A stretch of 64,000 nucleotides of DNA from Dromaius novaehollandiae. Lineage: Eukaryota > Chordata > Aves > Casuariiformes > Dromaiidae. The notes beneath the pieces were generated by a model. It saw only the letters and a program-made list of their open reading frames with translations. It did no database searches and was not told the origin of the DNA. How positions within the stretch are numbered: position 1 is the first letter of the stretch; each line of letters begins with the position of its first letter. The position numbers were made by a program, and so were the translations under genes. Where the stretch lies: positions 20,999,001 to 21,063,000 of the forward strand of contig NC_088102.1 of the NCBI RefSeq assembly GCF_036370855.1, written 5' to 3'. This document shows positions 1-13,519 of the stretch, piece by piece.

Positions 1-607
1 CACTACTGAAGTCATTGAAGGATGAGCTCCCTTACAAAAAGCCACTTAAACATATGCTGGGATGTGCATTTCTTTATGACATACTACATTAACTGTCAAT
101 TGTAAAAATTCAACAGCAGCCTACCCTGGTCTTACAGTTAATCCATGTGAAAATTATTTTATGAGAGGCAATCATACAAGAATTGATTCAATGGTTTTCC
201 TGTTGCTCTTTATTGCCTGAATGCAAGAGAAAACCTGGAGAAAATCCTCAAGAACTCTTCATTGTTTGAAAACAATCACATAATTAAGATGTGGATTAAA
301 GGACAGACGTGTGATTTTCCCCACCAGTGAGGTGTGACAAGGGACTGACTACTTGCAAAAGGAGCAAAAGAAAAGTACTTGTGGGAAATTTCAAAGATAA
401 TTCATAGTGGTTATGAGGCTTTTAAAGTCTCCTGTTGCAGGGAGGGGAAAAAAGAAAAAAAAGAAACTTGGAAATTCTTGTATACTTCTTGAAAATTCAT
501 GATACTCAGTAACCTAGTATTGGTCAACATACAGAAGCATATAGAAGCCACATAACTATATATTAGACCTAGAAAAGACCTAACTTTACCTAAATACACT
601 TTTTTTC

Positions 608-626
608 ATATATATATATATATATA
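608..626. repeat. (AT)n microsatellite
   Basis: Nineteen bases of perfect AT dinucleotide repeat following TTTTTTC. Confidence 0.95.
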
Positions 627-3600
627 GTGCATATAAACTGTATGTTTACATATGTACGTAGTATACCCAGTAAACATACGTAGATTTTCTACTCCTTTAT
701 TCAGTTTTTAAAAAGGGTGTTTTCAAAAGCTTAAAGCAATGACTTATGCTATATATGATGCATTTTCTCATAACTCTGCTACTTTTATTGCTTGAATCTA
801 CACTACTTCATTTTTTCCCTTTCAGAACTGCTTGATATTTTAAAAGAAAACTAAAGATGATCAATAAACATTTTGTGCCACGATGTAAATAAGAGAAATA
901 TGAAGAGAAATATTTAAAAATTCAGTTAGTTTGCCATGAAAATTAAATCACAGAACACACTGCTGCCGCCCATATTTCCTTCATCTTCCCACACAACAAT
1001 TTTCTCCCAAATCATTAAGACCTATCTATGCTATAATGATACCCAAAAATGTGCACATGTGCTGACGCCTAATGCAAAGAGCTAATTTTTTTTAGCTAGC
1101 TGAGCTGAAATAAGCTGTTCTTGATGTTGTCTCATGTGAGCCAACTTCATTTTACTACTACAGCATAATTAAGTGCTGAACTGATAACTTGCAGTAACAA
1201 TGCCAGACAAATGCCTGTGTTAGTAAGCAGTATAACAAGGCTTATCAGTGTAATTATTTGCATATAAAATAGTTGCAATGGTAGCTCTGCACTATGGAAA
1301 GCAGATAAGACTGGAAAGTTTCAGAATTCACCTATATAGATGTTTTGAAAAGCAAATTCCGTACCCCTTAGTTTGTATTATAAACAGCTCAGTTTTTGTA
1401 GTACATATTTTTTCTCAATTATTAAAATAGTTCATGGAGCTGCAATATAAATCAGACTTTAGAAGCATTTGTTACTGTATGATGACTGGTGCCACACAAT
1501 ATCCAAAATAAAAAAAAAAAGATTTTTCATATTGTTATGGACTATGACACAGTTGTTCTGTTCCTTGGATCAAAAACAAAAGAGAGAGGGAAAATATGGC
1601 AGTACTCTGATTTTAAACTTTCCTTACTCTTGAAGAAGCTTAGGGCAATTCTTTTCTTCTCCCCCACTATGTTGTAAGACCAATTAGCTAACGTAATAGC
1701 TAGACATTAACTGCAAACTACAGCTGTATTAGTGTACATTTTGAGATGCACTTCAAGTACTGAGAAAGAAGAAGGTGTTTTGAAACCATCATCCTGGGGT
1801 AACACCTTATTGCCTGAACCGGTGGGCAGTACAGCTGTTGGGTACACAAAGAAACAGCATCAGGAACAAGGAACTATGCTGGTGACTTCAAAAAGATTTT
1901 ACAGAGAATCAGCTAATGCTGTTTGCCTGCAACTAAGGTTTCAGAAAATTATCTGTACTCCTCTTTTTGTATAGGTAACCTAACTGTAAGCAAGCATAAT
2001 CATTTTCTTTTCTAATCTCTATCTACAAAAACAGCAGATGTTCAGCTGGAAAAAAATGAAAGATAAAAGCATGCCTATCAATACAAGGAAGATGCCTATA
2101 AATATGCAGTAACACAGACTGAAGGACTTTTAGCGCTGTTCTTCAGATACAATTAAACAGATTTTAATTCCATGGAAGTACCATAGCTTTAGATATTAGG
2201 ACTAGAAAAGCTGATAAGTGATACAATTTGAAGTCAATAATCTTGACATCTCTCTTACCTTCCAACTTACATTCCATTCTATTGATTCAATCAACTCTAC
2301 TGTGTTTTGAAAGATACAAATTTACTCAATGATATAATTAAGTAATAATAACCCCATAAAATGGTTTCAGAAATTACACATTTATGCCTAAATTTTATTA
2401 GTCACAAAATTGTGATAACTGGAATATTACTTGCAGCGAGCTTCTGTAGAAGGGGAAGTTCAGTCAAAACAGATCAAAGCATGAGGTTGTCAAATGAGGG
2501 GCAAGAGAAATAACATAGAGTAAGAATCCAGATTCATCTCTACATTGTATTTATTTTCTAGAAGTTTAGTTTCTCAGCTCAAAAGTCCCTGAGATATCAG
2601 CTGCCTTGTAAAAATCAAGCTCACAAATGAGAGCTTGCTAAATACATTTTCACAGAAAAGGTCCAAATACGCCTCTTACTGAGGCCACTGAAGTTACACC
2701 AAGATGAATTCAGTACTCAAAATTAATCTTTTGTGTATGAACAGGTCTTCAAATAGAATAGTACATCTACCGTCATATAATGAAATCATAGAGACACTTA
2801 GACTAAACACATAGACAGCTATGCTGTTGAAAGACAGAAGCTGCAATTTTGTAATACATGAACTTCTGATTCTTTTGGCTTGAGTCGACCAGCACTCTTT
2901 ACAGTTGCTGCTCTCATAGCCCTTCCATTTTAAGAAGTGAAAAAGGCAAAAGAGAAAATTCACACAAACTTGTGAACAAGCAAGACCTGTATGATTATAA
3001 TCGGGTTTGCATACTGGCATCAATAATAACCATGTTGCTCATTCAAAACTATATTCTGTTACATTCTTTCTTTTTTGTGATATTCAACGGTATAATTTGA
3101 TACATTCCTACTTTCATCAAGCAGTCTGATGGCCTGATGTTAATAAGAAGGAATGTTATTGAATCTGTATATGGAAATGTATTAATTCAGACACCTAGTA
3201 TGAAGAGGTGATTGTCATTACGAAGCTAGGAAGGAAATCTGTACTGAACAATCCTGATGAATACGTAGGTTTTTATTCTTTGATGCTTAGAAGGCACTTC
3301 TGCTTTCTTTAGTTGTTTACATATTTCATTCTGATAGAACTAATTCAAGCATACTTCATCTTCAAAATATTAATATCATAACAGTATAATAAATGTTTAT
3401 ACACAAAGGGTTTGAGTAGGTAATTCACACAGCCATGTATGCATACTGCATATAAAGTTTACAATGGAGACTGAAAAAAAGTTATTGGTATTTCCTAATC
3501 TATACTTCACATGCACAAGCAGATTGTCAAGACTTTCGTTCTGTGACCATGTTATACAACTCAGCAAAACCCGCATTGGACATTAATCAATCTTTCCTGA

Positions 3601-3714
3601 AAAGTGAAGATAGCTGAAAATGGAAAACTTAGTCAAGTGATTCTCCTCTTTAAGTGGTTACCAATTAGGTGTGCATTTTTATAGTTTTTGTGGAATTATT
3701 TCTGGTTCCTACCA

Positions 3715-3715
<1 letters not shown>

Positions 3716-3748
<33 letters not shown>
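3716..3748. repeat. Poly-A run (33 bases)
   Basis: An uninterrupted run of 33 A residues after CCTACCAC. I see no polyadenylation signal or gene-like sequence upstream on the plus strand, so it is treated as a simple repeat and not as a retrocopy tail. Confidence 0.95.
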
Positions 3749-3750
<2 letters not shown>

Positions 3751-6700
3751 GGGCAATCAGGCTGACTTCTGACTATATCTTAGCTTAAGAAATCATAAAG
3801 TCTCAAGAAACAGCCTGAAAGGGATCTTGAAACATCAAGCAGTTCTCTGCACTCCAAAGGCAAAGACAATTGTACTTATAATGGTTAAAAGAGAAAATTT
3901 ACTTTTCAGAGGAGGAGCCTCCCTTCGGCTGACTTCTGGCATTAATTTTTTTTTAAATTTCTTTAGTAGTCAGCAATGCCTATTAATAGGATTATCTGAA
4001 CACGCAATGTGAAATACACAGACTTGTTCAAATTGGAGACTTCACTCATAGCCAACTCAATCCAGGTTTTTTTGCTTCAGAGGTAAATTATATTGAGCTT
4101 CATGCAATTTGACTCATTGAATCACTGAGCTGAATGTTTAAAAACCCAAATCATCTTTGTACAAAAAAATAAAAATTATGAATCTATGGATTTTATGTGA
4201 CTAGAGCTCTGTGTTCCTGGCAGCTGTATTTCCCCCTTGGGAAGACTACCTGCTAGTGGCATTCTATGCACAAATTACACAGTATTTCCCAGACTCTGCT
4301 TTCTATGTTGTGAGAAAACCACTTCAAGTAATTCATTAAAGAAGTAGCAGCATATACACTGCATCTGGTGCATAGATAAATGTCTGGACACCTGCAGACA
4401 TGTTGTTTATTCATCCTCCAGCTTTTCAGTCTAAATAAGGCACTAAATATTGTTTTTAAAAATATATATTCACAAACACACGCAGACACAATGTGAGCAA
4501 CCCTTTAAGCATCAGTATCTGTAGTTTATCACTCTTGATTAACTTTCACACAAGGTGTCAACCATCATTATTATGTTACACGGAAAGAGAAGGAGAGTAG
4601 AAGTGAATTAAAGCTGTTCCTAATACATCTTTATGCTTTCCCTGACCTTCTGCTTGACTGTGAGAAATAAACTATTATGTCCTTGAAGTAATTTAGTTGC
4701 AAAGCATCCCATCAAAAGACTGCTCCAGTATGCCGTTTGAAAATGAGCCTGCTGGCTAACACACCACACTTAAGTGTTCTGCTAAATGTAGGGGAATGCA
4801 TGGTGCACCATAAACATCTATCACATTTTAACCCACAGCTCTGGCTGAACACCTTTTTGCTACAGTGATCTAAATAGTCTTGAAAATTCAGTGATTGTAA
4901 TGAAAGTCTGTCACGAAATCTAGGTAAGCACAGCAGAAATGAGTTCATTGCATGCCATAGTAGACTCCCGCATTACAGTAACTTCCATTTACAACTAGAT
5001 ATTACTGACAAAGAATTTATTGTTTATGTGCATTTAAACCTTTTTGCAAAACAGTCAAAGAGCAGGCCAGTCAGGTACAAAAAAGATGACAGGTAATCAG
5101 TCTCCTAGTTAGCTCAATGTGTAATATAACAGCCTGACTAGATCACAGAGGTTATAAGAGATGTATAACATACATTACATATTTTAGAGGAAATATTTTT
5201 CATCCTTTTTCTTTTTACCATGCACAAAACACAGCGTCAACTGAAAACAGTTTCTGTGCTCTACTGAAGCATTAAATAATAATAAAGGCATCTCTGTGAA
5301 AAATGAAGAATGAAGAAATAAAGATATCAGACTTATCAGAATGCATAAAAACTGAATGCTAATGAATGAAGCTTTTTGAAAATAGAATGTCGGGTGCACA
5401 AATCAAAGCTAGTTAGCACATACATAGCCTATAATCCACTCTGGCATTGACCTTGCCAGAGTTACAAGGGTTATTACATATATATGTTACTCTTAGTTTG
5501 ATATACATTTTACGAGAGCCACACTTACACAAGAAATTATGCATTATGAAAGTCACGACTTTAGCTTTTGTATGTTTTAATGTAATGGTGGTAAAGTCTG
5601 GAAAATTCTACTTGTATTTTATTCTTGCATTCCTCCTATGTTATAAAATGTTTATTTAGTACAGAATCACATTCCGCAATTTGCATCTCCTTGGAAATCT
5701 GAAGTGTTCCAGGATTAATTGCTTCAGATTTGTTCCAAGTCTCATTCCATCCCAAGAACCTCCTAATTCAAGAATATCATTTCTGGAGCAGTTCCACAAA
5801 CACAGGATGTATAGTCAGGTTTTTTCCTAATGGCAACAGTGATATTAATAATGTGATTACTCTCTGTGGCAAAAATTCTCTATATTATCATAGGCTTTAA
5901 TAGGCAGCTTTAGAATTTGTTCTTACAGCTGTCACCCACTGATATATTCTGATGACTAAAGACAAATTTAGAATGACTAAATCACTTTAACAATGCATTA
6001 GAAGACATCTGATGAATGAAGTAGAATTCTCCCTCGGCGTAGCAACAAGTATATGAAATCAGAACATTTTTTGGCAAATGAAGCAAAGCTCCACTCCCAC
6101 TTAAGGAGATTTTCACTCACTAATGCTTTTGTTTATACTCAGTGAAAAATATTTTGCAAAACCAGCAATATAATTGTTAATAATTTGACTTAGTGCCAAA
6201 TAATATTTTAGTGAAGATTACTATCTGCAGATGTAAAAATAAAAAAAATACCTACACAGAGGCAAATGAAATATTTCATCCAAAAGAATATATTACTTCT
6301 TATGTGTTATCCAGCATTTAATTGGTATGTCTTCCAAGATAACTTTCTAAAGTACACTTCTCTGTTGCACACTGAAACCCATGGTTTGTTAAATTACACC
6401 CTCTGGCTAGCAAAAATAAAGAGGCAGTTTCTGTTGGCACAACAGAACCTACACTTTCAGGACAAATGTTGATGGGAAGGCACCTATAAGTGATCAGCAG
6501 AACTGAGACAGATATTATTTTAGAAAGACCTTGTTTTGGAAGTGATTAAAACAAAGGAAAAGAGTGACAATTTGTTATATTTCTATATCAAAGATCACAC
6601 TTGCATCTTTTCATTCTAAAACCTCAGAATTTATCTAGTAATTAGAGATCCCTTTTAAGCACACTACTTGATTTTGCCATGAAATAATTTAAGGGACAGT

Positions 6701-8222
6701 CTTCCACTTCCCAACTTCCCCCCAAAAACCACCTGTCAATATGCAGAAAATAATGAGGAAGGAGAAAAATAATGATATTAAAAAATAAACTTCCCATTTT
6801 AAATATGACATTTTCTCCCTTTTCTTAGGCAGGCCTGTGCTTTCATCCATAACTAAGAGCCATGCACTGATTTTCAAAGCAATATTTCTCTGCACTCCAA
6901 TAAGGTCATGCTCAAATTGCCTGTTATGCAAAACAGCCACGCAGAAACTATTCATGAGTTTTCTGCATTATCTGGAAATTTACTCTAGCTTTACAGATAT
7001 TTAAACAAGATATGAAGCATTTGGTGTTAAAAATCAACACAGTTAAAATAGCAGTCTTTGTTAAGTTGCAACTCCTTCTTTACACTAACGAATAGGATAA
7101 TATAATTCAGTCATGCTATTTATTTGTTTATTATTTGGAAACATATGCCATATATCCAGCGGAAGTATTGGCTAAAATAAGCGAACCTATGAATATAGAC
7201 AGCAAAATTCTCACCCATTTTGATGGGTTAAGTACTATTTCCATTTTCAGTAACTGCAGTCTGAAGGTGTAGTTTACTGTAAGGAATGAAATTAATTTCC
7301 AAATTAGGACTTTCATGATACAGGAAAAAAAAATGAAAGAATCTCCATTCTTCTGCTAGAAAAGTTAATGGATTAGCCTTCTCACGGTAGGGTGCTCTGT
7401 AATGAGAGGGAGGACATGGAGATTTGAGCTGAACTGAAAGAGAGCATTCAAGGGTGATGAGAGTTTGGATTTAGCACTGGCACTCTTTACCCAGATACCT
7501 GCCATCTGTGCCAGAAGGCTGAGACGTGCATTTAGTGTTGGGTGCACACCAGGAAGACTCCATGGCCTCCTTGTCCATCTTCTGCTGTTTGGAACACACT
7601 AGCCCTCCCTACAGAGCCACTGTCGCAGTGCTGGCCGGCTCTCACAATGGGAAGCAACTGGTGAGAGCTCCTCGGTTGGAGAGGCAGCTGTGCAGATCGT
7701 CACTGCTGCTTCACATCCTAGACTTGTGTGGGGTGAGTGGGGAACTCCTGGAGATCTACTAGCAGAACAGTTAGCACACGAGCTGCATGCATGTGTCAAA
7801 AACATCCCCATCTGAGCAACAAGAGACCAGTGGTGAGACAGAAACTACCGTAGAAAAACAGGAAGAACAGACAGCGAAAGAGGGAAACCTAAAGCCAGTG
7901 TTTATCTTCTTGAATACAGAAATAAGGAAAAAATTCCAGAGTTTGCCTCCTGAAAGAAGGTAATTTGTGTTATGTCTCAATGTGGGGGAGGTTCTTAGAT
8001 ATACAGCAGCATCTTGGTATCAAAATCACCTACTTCACCAACATTTAAATGAAGTACCAGTTCATAATAATCTTTTCTCTTCATCTTTCCAAACTCCCTG
8101 GAAAGTGTGCCCAAACTCCCTAGAGTCCCCTGAAAAACCATAATAGTTTCCCTAAGGAACAAGTAAGAAAGAAAATACTACACTATGATATCTACTATTT
8201 CAAACAAAATTAAAATATCTAC

Positions 8223-8356
8223 CTTTCCCAAAGAGGATGACAGCAGCCTTCTACTCTCTCTCGAGCTGGATCGTGAGGCATTTCTACCGTCACTCACTTC
8301 TTTTTCACATCTGGCTATCTTCTTTTTCAGTTTCTCTCTTCTTTGCTGGTCTGCAA
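8223..8356 (-). CDS. SPATA7: SPATA7 coding exon 5 (ADQQRREKLKK exon)
   Basis: A 134-base exon on the minus strand, acceptor CTCTTTCTTAAG|TTGCAGACC and donor GGGAAAG|GTAGAT. It encodes ADQQRREKLKKKIARCEKE, followed by a Ser/Arg-rich stretch VSDGRNASRSSSRESRR and LLSSSLGK. The first half is nearly identical to human ADQQRREKLKKELARCEKE and looks like a basic, charged helix; the second half has diverged. I chose the AAG acceptor over the CAG six bases later because it restores Phe-Ala-Asp at the place of human Tyr-Ala-Asp; the CAG choice would give Tyr followed directly by Gln-Gln. The exon ends in phase 0, as I infer for human exon 5 (about codon 124). Confidence 0.95.
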
Positions 8357-8515
8357 CTTAAGAAAGAGACAAATTAAGTTTGTCAGATCCAAATGGAAAT
8401 CTTTTTTTTTTTTTTGTCCTAAACGATTTAAAAATGTCACAGGGGTTTCCTGTTACTCAGCGAAGTCAGACTGTTGTGATACGTTCCACTTCAAACATTC
8501 AGCAATTGTGAAAAA

Positions 8516-8542
8516 TTACCTCTATTTTTAAAATAGAGGTAA
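8516..8542. repeat. Perfect 13-base inverted repeat
   Basis: TTACCTCTATTTT, one T, then AAAATAGAGGTAA: a perfect 13-base inverted repeat with a one-base centre. It lies in SPATA7 intron 4 about 160 bases upstream of the exon 5 acceptor, where it could fold in the pre-mRNA. Confidence 0.9.
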
Positions 8543-11500
8543 AAATTAGAGTATCTGGTAGCTGAAGCTAGACAATATTTCACAACTACTAGAATACTAC
8601 ACAGAAATTCTAGGATCAGTGTTGTTCACAGAGTACTCTGCCCTGTAAGTCTGCACTCAGAACTCCTTTAACTGTACTCTCACCCAACTATTCAGCAAAA
8701 AACAAAATGTATAATATCAGTAAATTTGTTATGTACAAAATTCATGCTCAAACCATGGAAGAATAGACAGTGGTTCCCTAAGTATAGAAATCCACTGCAA
8801 AACAGCATGTTCATGCCTCGAACATAAACAAGCAAGGCAGACACTGCAAAAGGGCCACTGCCAGATCAGGAGGGAAAAAAGCTTATCAGTTTACACTGGT
8901 CTGCAGTCCAAGATCTTGTTCACACTGTCCCTGTAACACAGAAGAGGAGCTAGGCATCTATGCATTTTTGCATATTGTGAGTCCACAGGTGCCACAGGTG
9001 AAGAAATCTGCAAAGCTGAATAATCCAACAGAGGCTGATCAGAAACATCAATAATTTTGTTTCCAAATGGGAATACTGTATAAGCAAATCCTACATAAGT
9101 AAGCATATTTTTGAAGTCTGTATGCACAATGAAAACTGTTTTACCCTTGACTAGATTTCTCGTTCATTTACATAGACCCAAGTTCATACGCTACTGTATA
9201 ATCTTGTCTGATATAGACACACAGACAGAAAGCTTTCACTGATTCCTTCTTCAGATGCATTATGTATTTAGATCGTACTCTGCTAGACCCCAATCTTCAC
9301 ACACATTACTACGCTTAATGCATGGAAATGTAAATACCTTTGCGGATTGGTGTGGTACGTTTCTCTAGACAGCTGGGAACCCCAGCAATGTGAGGACTAC
9401 AGCTCAAGGGAATTTTATAACAACCTTTAAAATACATTTCTCTGTGTACATTAATTCTACAGATATGTTAATCTGTATGAATTATTTAAGTATGTGTGTT
9501 CATTTTATTAAACATTTCAGCCCCTTTTTGAACTAGAAATGATTCTTTCACATGCAAAATCCTTGCTCTCACTCCTCAGGGAAATCCATCTTTCTCTTTC
9601 TTCCAATTCTTACAACTGACATGTAAAATACAAAGTAATTGCTTTACAGTTGCTGATTTCTTCAGCACATTCCATTAGAGTACTTACAATATAAAGTTGC
9701 TTTTACTACTGGAAAGCCATTAGCTAAAGTTAAGATAAGCTAAATACTACAAATCTGAATAAAAAATATGCCTTGAAGGAAACAAATATACTGTACCATT
9801 AAATTAGTTAAAACTCAATATTTGTCTTGCTATACTAAATTATTATGTGGCTATTCTAAGTTACTATTATTTCTAATTGCATTTGTCTTAAAAGTCACAG
9901 CACACTCAGAAATTAGCTGAAGGTCAGAAGTTTCATATGTTTGAAATAAATAATTACTCAGGCTCAGCCAACAGAGTGTTTGTGTGCCTGTATAGAGGCT
10001 GTAAAAACGCACATCTTTCCTACTGTTGGGTAAAATGGTTGAAATGAGTGTTGAATTAATATCTAGTGAGACATAGTGAATGAATGACAGAGCTCTGCAA
10101 TACAAAAATACAAGTTATAAAGAAGCATGAGTGTCTCATTCTGTAACTGCAGGTAGATGCCTGAAACAGAAGTTTCCCCACACTCAACAAGCTGAAACAT
10201 ATTACTGCCAGTTCTACCTATACAACATAGCTTAAGAGAAGTTTCTGGACAACTGTGAAGCAGTGTGACTATTAATGCAAAACTGAGTTCTTTTGCTGTC
10301 CTTATTCTGCTGTTTGCTTTTTAGCTTATACTTTACAGTGGGATTTTTCACATCTCAGTGATAGAGGATTGAGACTGAGATTTAACGTACCTGGACAGAC
10401 CCTGTCTTTACTACTGGGGTTCAAAGCTGTAAAAGCTAACTTCTATGGATCTCCAGGACTGTTTGTTATCATTATTATTCTCAGCCAAAGCATGGCCTGT
10501 GCCTAAGTGTACTGAAAGAAAGAACAGGAAACATGCCAGGACGCTGTCTTTGGTTGTCAGAGTGACATACTGGGACTATGGTCGCCTACGTGGGAAACGT
10601 AAAGCCTTTGCCCCACACATTAAGCTCAGCTCAGCTAACCCAGGGTCTGTTCCAAGGCCATAACGTCATGCATAGGTACCACAACGCAGAGCAGGTATAT
10701 GCAAAGCTCAGTGGCAGCATTTTCAGACTGGATCTGCTGTAAAAGCTAGGAACTGTAAAACCAGCAAATCTGGAACCAAGAAATTCTTCTGGAACAGAGC
10801 TAACATAGAGGTAAACAGATGACTAGATGCAAGTTAGGATAGTCCTGAGGCAGCCAGCAAGCAACACAGACAAGGGCAGGAGCACCAAAAAAAGAAAAAA
10901 ACCCAGCATGCTGCCAACCTACCCTTACTTTACATGCCCATTCCCCAAGCAGGAACTGGAGAATCCAGTCTTTCAGTTTAGCTTTAGCTAGACAGAAAAT
11001 GGTATCGTACAAATGGCCTGAACCTTTGAGGCACTTGTGCCTTTGAGGTACAAGTATAATCATGACTGTTAGGAGCTGAAAATACTTAACACTACCATAC
11101 AGAGTCACATGTGCTGCAGCTGTGAATATATTAAACACACAAAGAATGAGACTGGCATTCAGGGACAAACATGCAGGGAGAAAAAAGGGAGAAAATGTGT
11201 CTGTTAATTAGATAAGGTTCCTCACTATCCTAGACATCATCTGCTTCAAATCAATCACAGGTATAGCATCTCTGATTTTCAGTGAGGTTAAATAAACTAT
11301 GGATTTGACAAGACTGCCCTTAGCATACTGTCATGGATGAGCACAAAGCAAATACCAACTGAATTCATTACAAGCTACTTAATAATTTCACTGCAAACAA
11401 CTTTATCCATACATTGGCTCCAGAAATCTACCATATTTGTAAAGTCAAATGTGGGAAAAATTCAAGACAATGTATGTATTTTGTTACAAGCAAAAGAAAA

Positions 11501-13519
11501 AGAAAAACTGTTCTTTTCATCTCTTCTAAAAAGGAAATACTTAGGAATATAACATACATTTTGTAGATCCAAATTACAAGAGTCTTTTAATTAAGTCTTA
11601 ACAGAGATTTGATGTATCTCATTAACTGCTGTGCTGAAAATCACCATGAGGATTTATAATATAGCAAGGAGAGAATACATTAGATTATAAACAAAATACC
11701 AATTTTTGTATTTCAGATAAATTCAGAGTCTATGAAACTGAATTCTGTTACTTATTCCACTCACTCCAGTAATCTGTTCTGTTAATTCTGTTGGCAATGA
11801 GGGGAAGCATAGGAAAAACTATAAATTTTAGAAGTTAAAGTTTATGAAATGCTGATCAATCTAATACAGAAATAACACTTTTGCCTAAGCAAATACTCTT
11901 TTCACAAAGTCTAGAGTACGCTTAGAAAGCATAGATCATATCTTTACAATATATTTCTCAGAGTACTCCCTCTATAGGCTTGATTCTTTTCGCCTTAAGC
12001 CTAGGCTGCAGCAACATTTCCAGACAAGTGCTTAGAATTATAAAATCAATGCCATAAAACCTGGAAGAAAGAAAAAAAAAATCATACATATCACACTCCT
12101 AAGCAGTTTGAAAGCTCTGTGCACATAAAGACAACATGATTTGAAATGTAAGTGGTTGTCCTTTGCTCTGAATTTCAAGTTGCTAAATTAACATTTATCA
12201 CATCATGGTACAGTTGGCAGAGTTAACCTTCAAGTTATTCTATTTTTGATATAAATAAGCTATGCCACATAACGAAATATTAATTTCAAAATACACCTAG
12301 ACTGAAATTAAGTTTAGCTTACAGAACAGCATATCTCAAAAGAATTATCCAAAACTGACCATTTCCCTGTTGTGTTTTTACATCAACTGTTTTTACAGTA
12401 ACACAGATCTTGATATTATTTTCCCTTATGAATTCTCCTAGATAAACAGTGCAAACATCAACCTCATTTCTGGTGACCTTGAAGCTACCACATATTAAAA
12501 TGTCCAGCATATTAGATGTTGAAATTATTTTCATAAGCAAGTGCTTCCTTTCATATGAATTCTTCCTATCCAGCTTCCTACCTCTGTCAGCACAAATCTC
12601 CAGTACATCATTACTTAAACACATAAGGCAAATTCTCACCAAAGTCAAATAGAGCTTTGCCTTTGGGTGCAAAGTTCTGGTTTCTCTTAAGTCTAAATTA
12701 AAGTGTATTAACACAGAAATTACAATTTTCGTGATTCTAAGACACAATTCTGCAGACCTTTCTCACATCTGTTATCGGCGGCACTGTTTGTGAAATAAGG
12801 GAGTGCTCACCATGAGGAAAGGTGACAAAAGATTTATTAAAGGCTAGAGATTCCTCCAGCCTTGTTTGTATCAAGCAGAATGTTACTCAGAAAAGCAGTG
12901 TTTATATCAGTGGAGCTACTCAAGAAATATGATACTACTTGGCCAAGCTACTAATAGCAGAATCTGGCCATTGCTAAAGCTTGGAAATGAAGCCTAACAG
13001 TGAGACATGAATCCTTCAGAGGAATTCCAGAAGAGGCTAGAAGCACAGGATTATCCCAAATTTATCCACCTCTGATCCACACGGGGACCTCGCATACCAC
13101 CTCGTAGATACTTCTGCAGGCAGCATGAAGAATACAGAAGCCTGTGCGCAGCCCACTGCAGCGAAACTGTGAAATGCTGCACCAACACTGAAGAAAGCTT
13201 CCGAGCTGGCTCAGGTAAACCTCAATCAATGTCTTCTAGAGAGAGGGCAGACTGGCTTCTAGGTGGATTAGAACGGTGGATTTTGTCCAAGGGCACCACT
13301 GGGGCACCCCCCAAGGACAATTTAGACATATTACACCAAGCTAATGCTGCGACTAAGTGGAAAACATGTAATTTTATTCCAGTTCTATGGTACACTAAGG
13401 CTATTTTGTGGTCTTCAGTAAAAGTGGAAACAGGTACAACAAGAATGAAAAAACCCTCCAGAACAGTGGGCAGATGTTAAAGCTGAGTAAATTCAACTAA
13501 AAATCAGATACACATTTTC

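Larger units (their letters stand above)
1..8222 (-). other. SPATA7: SPATA7 intron 5 (partial)
   Basis: AT-rich sequence between exon 5 and the left edge. No SPATA7 exon 6 could be recognised. It holds an (AT)n run at 608-626, a 33-base poly-A run at 3716-3748, and a GC-rich patch at about 7500-7800 with short open frames on both strands that match nothing I know. A minus-strand segment at 2259-2299 has exon-like borders but the wrong phase. Confidence 0.75.

Noticed and set aside
2259-2299. 41-base minus-strand segment with good acceptor and donor, reading ELIESIEWNVSWK
   Set aside because: It needs an incoming phase of 1, but SPATA7 exon 5 ends in phase 0, and the peptide does not match SPATA7. 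Probably chance splice-like borders.
3716-3748. Poly-A run as the tail of a processed pseudogene
   Set aside because: There is no polyadenylation signal or coding similarity upstream and no target-site duplication could be seen.
1-8222. SPATA7 exon 6 expected in this interval
   Set aside because: No minus-strand stretch resembles the conserved RYYTPAKRKK region or any other part of human exon 6, so it most likely lies left of the window.
13005-13480. Richer, partly open sequence upstream of the older CR1 as an LTR or retroviral remnant
   Set aside because: No primer-binding site, terminal repeats or retroviral motifs could be read; it may be more of the CR1 or unique sequence.
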